From Cristatella mucedo (Eukaryota; Bryozoa; Phylactolaemata; Cristatellidae): a stretch of DNA of 64,000 nt. The position numbers and the translations under genes are program-made. The stretch is from assembly GCA_009760855.2 (NCBI GenBank), contig WPIO01000010.1:3443501-3507500 (forward strand), written 5' to 3'. Below the pieces are notes generated by a model that was given only the letters and a program-made list of their open reading frames with translations, was not told where the DNA came from and made no database searches. This document shows, in pieces, positions 1 through 11,619 of this stretch (its first letter is position 1; each line of letters begins with the position of its first letter).

Positions 1-258
1 ACTGGCCAGTGAGGATGGATGATATCTTCGAATATTGGCACTGTCCCATTTTCGATAAATAGCCAAGCTCACAGCGGAGAGGCAATGAAATTAAAAATAG
101 AGGCAGTCGTAGAATGAGAAAAAATCAGAAAAAACAATATTGTCAATAATATCACGAAATCTTCAAAAGACTGGCACACTCATACAAAAACATACCCATA
201 CACACGCATTCACATACACACACGATTCTGTGAATATCTGTATCAAGAAGTCACTTAC

Positions 259-3093
259 CAATCCATTAGTGTAAATTTGAACCTACTGGCCACACTCGGT
301 AACTGAAACAAATAAAAAAAAAGAGGCGTTTCCATGTGACTAGGACCAGGTAGTCACACTCACCATCCGATGGGCAGTCGGAATTGACCAGTAGCTCAAA
401 GCATGTTGATACAAGTTAGATATAATGTGAGTCCACGAGATCTGCTCAGACTCACTGCCAGGCAAGAACTTTCGCGAGGTATTCATTAAAAGTTTCTAAT
501 GTTAATGCAGCCAGTGTTGTTGCAACTGTTGAACGTATCGCGACATACATAAGTATGAGCCAAAGTACAATATCACGATTTGACTTTTAGTCGGTCAAAT
601 AAACGACTCTCTTACAACAAAGCAATGAACATGCACAACAGTGTACTTCTCACGGGCAATAACCCTGTTCCGGTCAAAAAGCAACCGAAAGACAAGAAGA
701 AAAGACAGCCGGAATTGTACTTACGGTTGCAACTGCAGTCGCACTCGACGCAAAGCAATTACGCAGGACTTGCTAGAACAATTATGTACGATCTGCTTGC
801 CGGACTTAATGAAGTCGTGCACAGCTCACGAAGTGTTTGCCTGCAAGTCAGTCCAATTATACCTCTACAGTAAGACCCCCACTACGGCCATTAGAAAGGT
901 CTTCAAACTTAAAAGAATTTAGACTTACGACTGCTCCTAAAAGAGCAAGAGGTTTCTTGCTCAAAGAGCCATCAGTTCCTGAGGGCCGAGAGTCCCTGTC
1001 GCTCGGCTCTTTCCTCTCGGCACCTGCGACCACCTAGAGCTGCTCTAATTGCTGCCTAACTGGCCTGCTGCAAAACGACAAGCCTTCCCGTGATGGCCAG
1101 CTCTCTCTCACATCGAATTGTGAAACGTGCTAGTAACTTTTAAGCTACGATACTAGCTATCTGCCGTTGCTGCTGCAGCTGCCTCTTCCAGCCGCTTACT
1201 TGAGGTCTGCTCCATAGAGGCAGCTTTTGCCATTTTTTCTTTGCACGAAAGTTGTTGGCCACCATGTGCTCAATAATCAATAGAGATTTTGAGAGGTTTG
1301 ATAACTCACCGAAATCCACTGATTATAGAGAGTTCCGTCCACTTTGTGATATTCACTTTGCAAATACAGTTGAAGCTACTGGTTGAGATATGTTGCTCAT
1401 TTGCAAAAACATAAAACTGCTTATCGCTAGCTTCTACAGCTGCAGGACAAAAAAAGCGTCATGCATGGGCACTGGTGGTAGCTGCTGCTGCTGCTGCAGT
1501 GGCAGTGGCAGTGTCGACTGCGACGACGGCAAGGTCACCGACGTCCCGGTGCAGGTGCCCGCCCGTCTGCCGGGCATGCTCCCGTGCGGCTGTCAAAGTC
1601 AGAGCCGCTCAGCAGGATTTCAGCACACTCACGGCACACTTACCTTTGTCTCAAGCTTGAGGCACTGGTTCCAGACTGGATGATCATTCTCGTAGACCGT
1701 TTTCGTCTTCGCCTGCATGGTAAACACTGCCAGTCACATATTTTGACTTAGCATCGAACCGGTCAAAAAAAAGGCTTTTTTTGCTTACCTTGGCAGCATC
1801 GCAAGTGTGGTGGCCTAAATGCTAGAAAACGAGATACCTTTTTGTCGCCAAAGGAGAACACCAGGTAAGGATCCACGAGACGACTCTTGGTGTATGCCTT
1901 TTTAAGCATATTTAAGACGCCCACATCCACTGTGTGCAGGGTAATAAAAAGGAAATAAACGCTGCTGTGCCAACGATGCGCGAACCTAATTTGTAGAAAC
2001 GAACAAAAGCTAAAGTGCACATGAGTGCATGCAGCCAGTGGCCTCAATAGATAAGAAGACACTGTTGTGCAGCTTTATTACTTTGTGGTATGTCTTCTGC
2101 CTTGTACACTCTCAGCAAAAATGTCACCACTTGCAAGTTGACAGGCGCTGATCTCAGAATGGAGCTAGAACAATCACAGGAACTACTACGAGAAAACCAA
2201 AAAAAAAAATAACCCAGCTTTAGAAGTATCCTAGCCAGAAGCACAAAAACAAGCTGACATGGAAATCTGTAAAGCCTGGATGAACGAGAGTAGTCAGCTA
2301 AAATGTGGTGAAATGGGCTAAAAGTGTGAAAGCGGTTCCCTCGGAATAGTACCAATCTTAGTGGCACAAGCAACGTGTATAAAAAAAAGGCAAGCCCAAC
2401 AGTAATTACTCGTTTGCATCTGTTTGCATGTAAAACGGTACTCACCCTTCGGCATCTAGTTCCTGCTGCAATGCTGAGCTCTTTCCAAGATCCTAAAAGC
2501 ATACACTCAATACAAGTGAAGCCTCACTTGCCAATGACAGCTTATGCAGCTAATTTGAAATGTGCTATTGCCTATACATGTGGTGCTTCCTTCTTCTCTC
2601 CTCTCCATCAACGCTATTTTCTCTATCTATCTATCAGCTTCTTTCTTGTCTCTTTTGACCTTCCTCCCTCCTTCCCTATCTCCCTCCCTCTCTATCCCCC
2701 TCCCTCCCTCTCTCCCTCCCTCCGTCCCTCCTTCCCCTCTCTTCCTCCCCTCTCTTCCTCCCCTCTCTCCCTCCCATCTCTCTCTCCCCTCTCTCCCTCC
2801 TCTCTCTCTCTCTCTCTTCTGCCCTTTCCTCCTCTCTCTCTCTCTCTCCCTCTTTCTCTCTCTTTCTCTCTCGCTCTCTCTCTCCCTCCCTACCTCCCTT
2901 ACTCTCTCTCCCTTCCTCCCTCTCCCTCTCTCTCTTCGCACTTTACTCCTCTCTCTCTCCCTCTTTCTCTCTCTCTTGCTCTCTCCCTCCCTCCCTCTCT
3001 CTTCGCACTTTCCTTCTCTCTCTCTCTCTCTCTCTCTCACTCTCTCTCTTTCTCTCTCACTCCCCCACACTTTCCTTCTGTCTTGCCACCTCT

Positions 3094-3129
<36 letters not shown>

Positions 3130-6100
3130 CCCACTCTCAGTATATCTCTCCCCAACTCTGTCTCTCTGTGTCTCTGCCTTCCTCTGTCTCTCTCTTTTGC
3201 TCTACATCTCTCTCCCTGTCTATATTTTTTATTACTGCTGTAATTTTTATGTACAGGTATGCTAGCTGTCTTCATATGCTTGATGAGCATGGCATGTGTG
3301 AATGCACAAGGCCTTCGTGCATGCACATGCACATGTGCATATTCACATCTTGATCTTAAGATATGGGTCCGGACTCACCGGTGGATCATCACCAGGTCCA
3401 ACAATACAGAACGTTGCCCGTACGTAGCCCTTTGCACTCTCCTCGTCATTTGCGTCTGTCAATGCGATCCACTTTTGCTTCAACATGTGATGTCTCTCGA
3501 TATAGAGTGTATTTAATCCCAGCTAAAATGAAAAGATGCAGTCGATCACACCCCATAACTTAAGATGTATACCTCAATGCACACGAGTAATGATGCAAAA
3601 TCTGTCAGGTTGTAGTGAACCAGAAAGCACAGGCATGCTACGATGCCACGAGAGTCTGCAGAATTTAGGAAGAGCCGGTCTCCTGAAAAGTGCTGCATGC
3701 CGACAACTTCATGATGACCGTGAATACACACTCTTAAATATTTTGTTAGCACTAGCTCAAGGGACTGGCAAACCGAGATGCATGTCTGTGGAGTTCTTAT
3801 GCTTTTTCTGGCCAGATGTGACAGTCGGCACACTTCCGAATTGCCATGGTTTTGGCGTGGCAAACAAAACACACACACATCCTCTATATTACTAGTCATC
3901 GGTGATAATAACACTCCGTTACTGAGGTGATTGCACAAGGTAAGCCCCCTCTTGATGCTACCGCTTACTACAAACTTCACAAAAATATCGAGCAGATAAA
4001 AATAAAGAATTGCTTATATGGAAGAGTTCATGACATAACAGGAAATCTCACACAGTGGCAACCAATGGTATAATTTATTTCTATAGTGCCATAAGAGAAC
4101 TTAATCTCTATTCAGGCACTCCACATATGCCATGGGGCTCGAACCCACGACCTTGGCCAAACCTTGGTCGAGGCAAGCACCTTAACCATTGAGCAAAACC
4201 AGCGGTACTGATGCTTGAATACAAATAAGGAGCAAAGGCATAAGAAGGAGACGGAAACCAACTGGACAGCAGGATGGACAAGTAAGCTCTCCGACGACAG
4301 AGGTATGACCCAGAAAGACATCCCATCTGTTATCGGCAACAAGCAGTTCAATCGGAACCGAACTGGTGCACATAGAAAGGCAAGCACATACCCCCAAACC
4401 AATTTTGTACAGCCTGACGAGCTTACGAAAGTTATACAATTGACAAGGCCATAGATTGCAGTTTGCTCAAGCCATGTTTCACGTTACTATATATAACGGA
4501 AGCGCAAACAGCCATAGGTGGGAGGGAGCCTGATCTACTCAGAGGTTTGGCTGGTGGGTCTTGTGGGCCCATTACGAATCTCCAGTAGGATATGAGGGCA
4601 CACATCGCCACAGGTTAAATGTCTGCCACAGCACAACCGAGTTTTGAATGCACAACCCGGTGTGGCAGGAGTTTTCCAGCTGAGACCTGGGTGGGGCAGC
4701 GTGAGTTGCATAGCCACGTCTTTCTCTAAGCGCAGGCTAACAGTTAGCCTCTGCAGTATGAGCTAGAGTAACCACAAAAACTCCGGTACACACATTGTAG
4801 TATGAGAGGTGGCGCTCACCTTGAATGACCCCAGACGAGCATTGTGGCGAAGTTTTCGTGAATCAAAAACCTGCAGCGATCAGGCAGCGCTACGGAGGAC
4901 AGCAGCATGCCAGGCCTCGCTCAGCTTGACGCCGAGGCTTGCAGCTGCTATCCCGAAGCAGCAGCAGCAGGGTAGCAGCATCACGGTCACCTCCACCAGG
5001 ATGTCCTTAACCAGCAGCTCCCGTAGAGTCATTTTCAACACGAAGAGCATGTAATCGTTCCACACTGGGCTGCTCGTGGACCGTTGACATCTGGTGTAGC
5101 GGCACTGTCCGGCGATGCCAACACGGCACGATGGGTTTGCCTCCTGTTTGCACAGGTACCGACCCTCGAAAATAACTACACGAACCTAAAAGAAGATCCC
5201 GCTGCCACCAAATCATCACGAGCATTGCCAAACGTATTGCATGCCAAACGTTGAACTATCACTTTCAGGGAATGGGTACAAACAGAGGCTAAAATTGTTG
5301 TACCATCACGGAGGCTGTGACATAGGCTCAGTGAAGACCATGTAAATATCGCTACACAACCTATATGTCACAGTCGTTATTGGTTTTAAAAATTCAGCTT
5401 TAATGATCTACTTAATAAAGTATACACTTAAAGGCGTGTCATAGCAAGAAACCAGTTTATATGAATTTCTTCATAAAACACACAGTTGGTCATCAGGCAG
5501 AACTCAATCAAAACAGGATATTATCTACGGTATGTGTACTTCACATGAGATCATTAGACACAACACAATAGAAATAGGATATTATCTGCCTGAACTTCTG
5601 TTTATGTTTACTTTCGTGGTTATGTTGTAGCATCGACTTTTGTACGACCATGGTGAGCACAGAATTTATTGGCATAGCAAGCTGGTCACTGCAATTGCCA
5701 CAGTTCGTTCAGAGCATTGAATACGTCTTTGAAAAAAAGCAGAAAAACAGAGTTGAAGACTGAGACCTGCACCTATACATTACATAAAAGTCTGGCTTAA
5801 TTAGGTCCTGGAAACAAGCATCGGTGAAAGATTGTGCTATATTCAAAGTCTTGAACCGGCATGATCCTCTCACCCAGGCCTGCTTCCTCCTTTGTTTTCC
5901 TAAAGTCTCACCGTAATAATCCGGTTAATCCCCAGGTCACATCACGAGCACTGTGCCCTAAAACCTAAAGAGCTAGTTCAAATATGGCTAACGATAGTAT
6001 TTTTAAGGCAACTTACAGTTTTACTACTAGATGAGTGGCCTTCTGTTGTCCTGGTGTCTCCATAACCACAGGGTGCTAGATGTTGAGCCTCTCTTTAGGA

Positions 6101-6449
6101 AGGTTACCCCGGCTGATTGGTATCAATTTTTGTATCGTGTCAAAGCTTGCTTAGTAAAAGCCTCAGTTTCAGCAACAGGTCTCTAGGTGTGTTTGTCGTG
6201 TTCGATTGCCAGATTTCCTATCGACTGCCTTACTGGCCATCCACGTGCCACTCTTACCTGCCATCTGCAGACACTGTCCATATCCATAGCCTCCACAGTA
6301 GAGGTAAGTCTTGGTTCGGGACTTTCACGAACAGTGCTTGACTTGCCACTGCGCTGCTCAGACCGCTTCCCGTTGATGCTGGCACTTGGCGGATCTACTT
6401 CCGGTTCTGCCTCAGCCATGGTTGCTGTCGACGTGTTACCCCAGACTAC
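259..6449 (-). CDS. Ferlin family protein, partial (C2B, FerI region, start of C2C)
   Basis: Ferlins are multi-C2, usually tail-anchored proteins that act in calcium-dependent membrane fusion and repair. Nine minus-strand exons fit in phase, read from high to low coordinate: 6449-6258, 5185-4991, 4870-4820, 3682-3621, 2492-2446, 2164-2082, 1929-1838, 1712-1644, 302-259. They encode a Ser/Pro/Glu linker, a C2B-like domain (VRVVIFEGRYL, then SPVWNDYMLFVL), a FerI-like stretch (RLFLNSADSRG), and a C2C-like domain (VTFLLRVYKAEDIPQMD, LVDPYLVFSFGDKK, DHPVWNQCLKLETK, then ASRFKFTLMDW). One exon between 4820 and 3682, expected to encode about 17 residues, was not found. The first C2 domain and start codon lie upstream and were not identified; the 3' end lies beyond base 1. 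The family is secure. The paralogue (dysferlin-, otoferlin- or FER1L-type) cannot be decided. The end at 3621 uses a weak GTTCAC donor. Confidence 0.85.
303..1643. other. Ferlin intron; nothing else recognised
   Basis: This is the intron between the C2C exons at 1644 and 302. It contains a GC-richer, CTG-rich patch (about 1480-1600) whose open frames look like low-complexity chance translation. I saw no second gene or transposable element here. Confidence 0.5.
1644..2164 (-). CDS. Ferlin C2C domain exons (2164-2082, 1929-1838, 1712-1644)
   Basis: These are three consecutive exons of the ferlin gene, of 83, 92 and 69 bp. They join in phases 1 and 0 to give one continuous C2 sequence. The AEDIPQMD segment at the first junction is the typical start of this domain in ferlins. 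VDPYLVFSFGDKK followed by KTKTVYENDHPVWNQ is the calcium-loop-1 strand and the conserved N-P-x-W-N turn of C2 domains. The next exon (302-259) continues with a DW motif after a 1.3 kb intron. The Asp in VDPY and the DW motif are present; other calcium-ligand positions lie outside the window. Confidence 0.85.
2635..3225. repeat. CT-rich simple-sequence tract
   Basis: About 590 bp of imperfect (CT)n, (CCCT)n and (CTTT)n repeats lie in a ferlin intron, between the exons at 2492 and 3621. The long Ser/Leu-Pro and Arg/Glu open frames over it are translations of the repeat and are not genes. Confidence 0.97.
4070..4205 (-). repeat. SINE, family B (tRNA head with LINE-like tail), copy 1
   Basis: Read on the minus strand, this has a tRNA-like head with an A-box-like GCTCAATGGTTAAGG and a B box GGTTCGAGCCC. 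It is followed by the tail AGAGATTAAGTTCTCT inside an inverted GCCTGAA/GCACT context. The tail matches the 3' end of the resident LINE at 21.1 kb. It lies in the ferlin intron that should also hold the missing FerI exon. Confidence 0.8.
4820..5185 (-). CDS. Ferlin C2B domain exons (5185-4991, 4870-4820)
   Basis: The 195-bp exon (65 codons, phase 0) reads from VRVVIFEGRYL to LLVKDILVE. The 51-bp exon adds VFDSRKLRHNARLGSFK. Together they match the C2B domain of ferlins, which often lacks the full set of acidic calcium ligands. Here the usual Asp-Pro-Tyr loop is replaced by a Cys/Asn-containing segment (QEANPSCRVGIAGQ). That suggests a domain that does not bind calcium; this is an inference from the missing ligands. 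Acceptor and donor sites are good at both ends (TTTTAG|GTTCG, GAG|GTGACC, CTGCAG|GTTTT, AAG|GTGAGC). Confidence 0.85.
6258..6449 (-). CDS. Ferlin linker exon upstream of C2B
   Basis: This is a 64-codon phase-0 exon between CATGCAG and CAG|GTAAGAG. It encodes a low-complexity Glu/Ser/Arg linker ending in VCRWQ, which joins directly to VRVVIFEGR of the C2B exon, where vertebrate ferlins have a Phe-Gln-Ile motif. The open frame continues upstream of 6449 for about 36 codons with a second possible acceptor near 6558, so the exon may be longer at its 5' end. The linker sequence itself is not diagnostic; the call rests on frame and junction. Confidence 0.65.
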
Positions 6450-6674
6450 CTGCATGAGTAATGCCATAAATGCAATGCTCTGTGCAGGTGTGCCATAGGC
6501 AATGCCAGCAATGATAGCAGTCATAGGCTTTAATTGTCGGAACCACAAGCAGACCTGCAAATTCTGGACAGGGATGAAGAGAGCAGAGCTGAAGACATGC
6601 CAAGGGTAAGAGAGAAACGTCAAAAGAAATAAATAGAGAGGAGTGAGAGACGTGGGGAGATAGGAAAGAGTAAT

Positions 6675-6677
<3 letters not shown>

Positions 6678-6737
<60 letters not shown>
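6678..6737. repeat. (GA)n microsatellite
   Basis: Almost perfect GA dinucleotide repeat of about 60 bp, upstream of the ferlin linker exon. Confidence 0.98.
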
Positions 6738-6739
<2 letters not shown>

Positions 6740-7054
6740 CTAAGCAAAAACAAGCATTCTCCATCTTGCCACTGCAGAGATCCGGCAAAGAGCACTCTCT
6801 GGGAGCATGAATGACAAGAGGTGAACTTGCTATTTGGGCAGAACTCTGCTAGGTGCTGTAGACACAGCTGGAAAACTGCAGTAGTGGTGTGCACGAATAA
6901 CAGGCAAAAGGTTTAAAGTAGACATTGCCTAGCCGATCAGCACAACACAGAGACGTCTCCTGCATATGCGTACAGAGTGTACAAAAGGTATGTTAATTTA
7001 ATATTTGAGGTTTGCATGCTATCCCCTCACCATATTGACACGGATCCTTTACAG

Positions 7055-7135
7055 AACAAGTACCTAGACAGAGACTTGAGTTCTCTGAGGGAACTAAACA
7101 ATGTATTATTATTTTTATTATTAATACAGACAAGA
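7055..7135 (+). repeat. LINE 3'-end fragment with ATT-rich tail
   Basis: Contains GTACCTAGACAGAGACTTGA then GTTCTCTGAGGG, followed by ATTATTATT. This is a diverged copy of the last 60 bp of the LINE at 21.1 kb. It is either a strongly 5'-truncated LINE or the tail of a SINE. Confidence 0.7.
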
Positions 7136-7839
7136 GTCACAAAAGCTAGGCTTGGATCTTTTATAGGCGTTGAATTTGAGTGGTGAGGCCGGGACTGTGA
7201 CTTCCGGCAGAAAGAAATGTCGCATGACCCGCTTCGAGGCCACTGCCTCCCAATGTAGTTTGCAGCTCGCTGTTGCCATCGCTCGATGCCCTGCCGTCAG
7301 CCGTGCACCGGATGGCTGCGATGGTGCAGCTCAATGCTGCCGTCGGCTAGCTGGAGGTTTCGCCGGGATTTCGCAAGGCATGCAGGACACCCAATTAGCT
7401 CGATAGTTAGTTCGCCCATTTTCGAGGTGTGTGGTATGTGCAGCAGCAACAGCAGTAGCACAGACACGAGCTCTCGCGCTTGGCCGGCTGCAGCATCTGC
7501 CTGGGAGAGTTTGGTGTGGTTCGCCATGAGGCACACAAAGGACGAGGCCAATGCGAAAGTGCTCGCTAGCTCGTGCCACTCGATGCCTTTAGCTCTAGCG
7601 CTGGCTGTCAGCGCACCATCTGCGGTGTGCGAAGGCATTGGCAGCACAATAATGGCTCGTAAATGCAGGCATACATCCCTCCAAACGCAGGTTCGGTGAA
7701 AATGAGAGTGAGTTTGTCCACATTCCACACCTATGCAAGCTACCGATGCTGATCGGCTGAGTATCAAGTGCCTTCTTTTAAAGGAAGAGTGACACACTCA
7801 GTGACTCACTTCGCCCCCTTGGTGAGTCTCAGCCCGAAG

Positions 7840-8290
7840 CTTGCTGCTCTACGAGCCTGTGCAATCAGGCGATTGCAGCTGGTGCAAAACTCTGCAGCTA
7901 GGCTCGTATGTCGTGAGCGGCACAGTTGCCACGTCAACCACTTCTCGCCGACCTGCACTGGCTCACAGTCAAGCAACACATCGACTTCAAGGCTCTGTCA
8001 CTCACTTTAAGGTCCATTCATTCTTTAGCTGCAGCCTACCTATCAGATCTACTCCCCCACCAGGCTAAGCATCATACAACCTGGTTTTTGGAATCTAATC
8101 GTTTACTTAATTAAAAGTTAATCGTTTACCTCGTACGAACCTCTAATAATCCTTTGGAGACCGTGCCTTTGGTTTGTATGCTCCCAAAGCCTGGAGCTCA
8201 CTTCCGACTTGCATTATGAAACCCCCGACTTGACCTAATTTAAAAAGCCACTAAAAACGAATCAAGGTTACTCAGCTCAGTCGTTTGGAC
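7840..8290 (+). pseudogene. Degenerate L2/CR1-type LINE reverse transcriptase, C-terminal part
   Basis: The translation, over several frames, contains ACAIRRLQLVQNSAARLVCR, an LHWLTVKQHIDFKALSLT segment and a late SYAPTAWNSLP-like segment. These line up with the C-terminal region of the LINE ORF at 21.3-22.4 kb. Stops and frameshifts are present and a short duplicated TAATCGTTTAC unit breaks the copy near 8100. It is not functional. Confidence 0.85.
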
Positions 8291-8608
8291 TCGGGCATTC
8301 GAATGCTGCTCATATGAAATAGAGAAGAAGTCTCTCGGTCGAACGTAGGTGAGACTGGTATTTATTAACAACCAATGTCTTTTCTATATTTAGATATATC
8401 CGGTTGAGTACTGACAATCGCATTTCGGTTCCCCAAAGCCCCCCACAGGAACTAAAAGTCGGCTATGTCGGTCATGATTAAGCACGGAACTAGTCACGTG
8501 AAATGGTGCTAAACAGCTGCGAGACATAAATGTCTTATAATTGGTGTAAGAAACTTGAAAAATTGTCTGCATCAGCAAACGACTCTCTGAGTGGTCGAAA
8601 GGGATTTA

Positions 8609-8781
8609 AAAATCCTAGCTGATTAAACAGCCTCTTTTTGTATAGCGACAGAAGAGCCTTTACGGCTATAACCACCGCTTGCAGTGGCGATAAAGGATCG
8701 CCCACCACAGGAATCGAACCCACGACCTCGGGACCGAGGTCGTGAAAGCAACCGCCTTACCTAGTGTGCCATCACGGCTCA
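8609..8781 (-). repeat. SINE, family A, copy 1 (full length)
   Basis: A 173-bp tRNA-derived SINE. On the minus strand it begins GAGCCGTGATGGCACACTAG, has a B box GGGTTCGATTCC, and ends with CTATACAAAAAGAGGCTG and AGCTAGGATTT. Its tail differs from the LINE-like tail of family B. Further copies occur in both orientations across the window. Confidence 0.9.
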
Positions 8782-8789
8782 AGCCAAAT

Positions 8790-9245
8790 TTTGGGTTCGG
8801 TGCTGGTCAGCTGTCTGAAGGTAACATATTTGATTATAAGGAAATCTTAAATACTTAAAATTATAATCTCGCAATGCTATTCAATATCATAATGTTAAAT
8901 AAATACAATCAAAGGTTATGCTATGGCAAAACTAAGAGCTGGATGTGTGCTAAGCCTACGATGAGCCAGGAGAACTTGACATTGTTGCACATGATACAGC
9001 AGTAGAAGCAGCTGACTGTTGACTCATAAGCCGGCAAATCTTCGTCGACGTGAATCATTCTTTATATGTGCAACGCTCTGTCATCTGAGAATCATCTTTT
9101 ACTCTTTGCTACAATTTTGCACGCTATTACTGAAAATCGACATGCTTCCTTTCCAGCCATTGCAAGCGCCAAAGAAGAGTTTAGGTTATCATAGGTGCAA
9201 TACGAATGTTTTAGCTTTGTTTTTGCAGTGACCTGCATTCACGCT
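8790..9245. other. Intergenic, nothing recognised
   Basis: AT-rich sequence without a supportable gene, RNA or repeat on either strand. Confidence 0.5.
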
Positions 9246-9249
9246 AGAA

Positions 9250-9540
9250 CAGTCAACCTGCGACTTACGAAATTAATAGGGGTTGGAAAACCTGTCGTAA
9301 GTCGAATTCTTTTATGCCGACAATGGTCCCGAGCAACTCCTCAGTACCCTCAATACATAGCCGTCAGACATCAGTTTCCTCCTTACTGGTTTCGACGTTG
9401 TCAAATCTACTGACAGGGTTCGGGTTTTGAAAGCTCTATTGGATAAATATGATTTTCCATATGTTTTGCATGACCATGGCCGACACCGTATCTGCGAATT
9501 TTCGTAGGTCGACCCGTCGTAAGTCGGGGGGGGGGCTGAC
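9250..9540. mobile_element. Possible non-autonomous pogo/Tigger-like DNA element
   Basis: The left end reads CAGTCAACCTGCGACTTACG. The right end, read on the opposite strand, is GTCAGC, a run of C, then CGACTTACG, so the two ends form a terminal inverted repeat of about 20 bp. CGTAAGTCG is repeated internally. No transposase frame remains. The C-run in the right arm makes the exact end and target-site duplication uncertain. Confidence 0.5.
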
Positions 9541-9947
9541 TATGTTTACATTTAGGTAGAGCTACCGAGGTCGTGTCTCGTGGCTGACGAAAGATCATTG
9601 GCTGGGCAGAATGCCTCGGGCTGGTCAGGTCAACGACAGGTCTGGATAATCGGTTCTCTGCTCGATCGGTTGTCCTTCCATCGAGACTATTATTCCGTTG
9701 GCAAGGAGCAATCAGCACTGTGCAGCCACTTTGAAGAAAAAAGCATAGGCCCTGCATTTCCAAAAGAGTTCCCACAGTTAGACGACAACCCATTTCTGTG
9801 GATAAGTACAGTGCAGCTATTAAATACCTACAGACTAGTTATTACTTATTAAATATCTATTGTATACCAATAGGCACTCTCAAATGAAGTTGATCAAGCC
9901 AGCTTCTCTCATTTGCTTTGCTTGCGATCGTGCTTCCATTGTAGCAA

Positions 9948-10016
9948 ATGTAGAGTGCCTAGCAAGAGATAGAGTTCTCTGAGGGCACTATACAAAATGC
10001 ATTATTATTATTATTT
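9948..10016 (+). repeat. LINE 3'-end fragment with ATT tail
   Basis: Contains GAGTGCCTAGCAAGAGATAG then GTTCTCTGAGGGCACTATAC, followed by (ATT)n. It matches the 3' terminus of the LINE at 21.1 kb in the plus orientation. Confidence 0.75.
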
Positions 10017-10479
10017 GCTTTAGGTTGTGTAGATCTTATTTCACTTTTGAGATCGATAAATCGTCCCTTCCTCATACTGATTGATTTTTAGCATTAATCT
10101 CCACGACCCAATTGACCTTACATGTCAAATTTTGTATATTAGCCGGCTCGTTTTCTCTTGTCGCTCATGTGCATGGCCCTGCTCACAATAAAGGGCACAC
10201 ACTTGGTCAATTATTCTCTCGAATTTGTAAGCTGTCAATTCCTATTATTATAAAACTCTGCATATCTAACCACATACTGATCTCATTCAGTTTATAGGCA
10301 AGCATATCTTCTTTGCCCTTTCAGCTTAATCCTCTGACCGAGCTTCTCTCACTAGTAGAATGATATGACATGCTTGGTAAAATTTTACAACTCTACCTTA
10401 CACGATGCTCTCATGAGTTTGCTCACCTGATTAAGCGAATGGTATGCCCTTGCCTAGGTGCCCAATGGTTTGCTGCAGC

Positions 10480-10735
10480 TATTAAACCAGCTAGGACTTA
10501 CAAGCATACGCTTGAAAAAGCAAACAAGTTTAGGACCAACTATCCATCGACTGGCATTCGAGAAGTACGGTAGATCGTGTAAATCCATCCTAGCTACGAC
10601 CAAGTCTAGCCCTACAAAAAATGGTGAAATCACAATCCACGATGAACAAATTCCTATGTCGAGCAGCAACCATCTCCTTACCATCCCACAAGGTCAGAAC
10701 CTTGTGGCAACTCGGTTATCTTAATGGCAATCTAA
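10480..10735 (+). pseudogene. Possible fragment of a second non-LTR reverse transcriptase
   Basis: The translated pieces KYGRSCKSILATTKSSPTKN and GEITIHDEQIPM resemble the 'Cys-Lys-Ser ... I-x-x-E-x-I-P' segment downstream of the catalytic site in several LINE reverse transcriptases. The match is short and frames are broken, so it is only a candidate. Confidence 0.35.
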
Positions 10736-10784
10736 AGGATGATTTTTTTCTAGCTTCTTTGCATGCAATGATAATATAATATGC

Positions 10785-10837
10785 TAGAGAAAACGCCCCT
10801 AGAGAACTCAATCTCTTTCTAGGCGCATTACATTTGC
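10785..10837 (-). repeat. LINE 3'-end fragment
   Basis: Contains AGAGAACTCAATCTCTTTCT then AGGCGCATTACATTTGCT. On the minus strand this equals the last part of the LINE at 21.1 kb, directly beside the GA-rich tract. Confidence 0.7.
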
Positions 10838-10867
10838 TGATGCAAGATAGGTAACATCTATAGGTAA

Positions 10868-11329
<462 letters not shown>

Positions 11330-11619
11330 ATACCCACTGGACTAACCCCCTCCCCGGATCCGACGTTACCTCAGTGTCCACCTTCTAGCTTGCCACTACC
11401 AACTTCATCAAGATCTCATCTCAGTGTAAGAAGACAACCGTTGATCTGTTGACTTCATACATAGTAATCTCTTTCTGATGCATTGATTTGTTTCTTCTGC
11501 CTAACATAACTCACATAATAAATCTGTCCTCAACCTCGGTTCTTCTCCCTGCATCCTTCCAATAGGCTTTTGTTAGGCAGCTCATTAAGAAGTCAACACT
11601 AGACCAGGAGAACTGCTGA

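Noticed and set aside
1-80. Next ferlin exon at the left edge (minus strand)
   Set aside because: One frame reads YSKISSILTGQ, which would suit the C2 domain, but no acceptor joins it in phase with the preceding TG of exon 302-259, so it was not claimed.
2375-3353. Long Ser/Leu/Pro-rich frames on the plus strand and Arg/Glu-rich frame on the minus strand
   Set aside because: They are direct translations of a CT/GA simple repeat with no start context or domain.
7297-7797. 166-residue minus-strand frame as the missing ferlin C2A exon
   Set aside because: No C2 motif such as VWN or DPY, and no suitable splice phase to the linker exon.
8609-8781. tRNA gene
   Set aside because: A and B boxes are present but the arms do not fold as a tRNA and the unit continues into a repeated SINE tail; the same reasoning applies to the other SINE heads.
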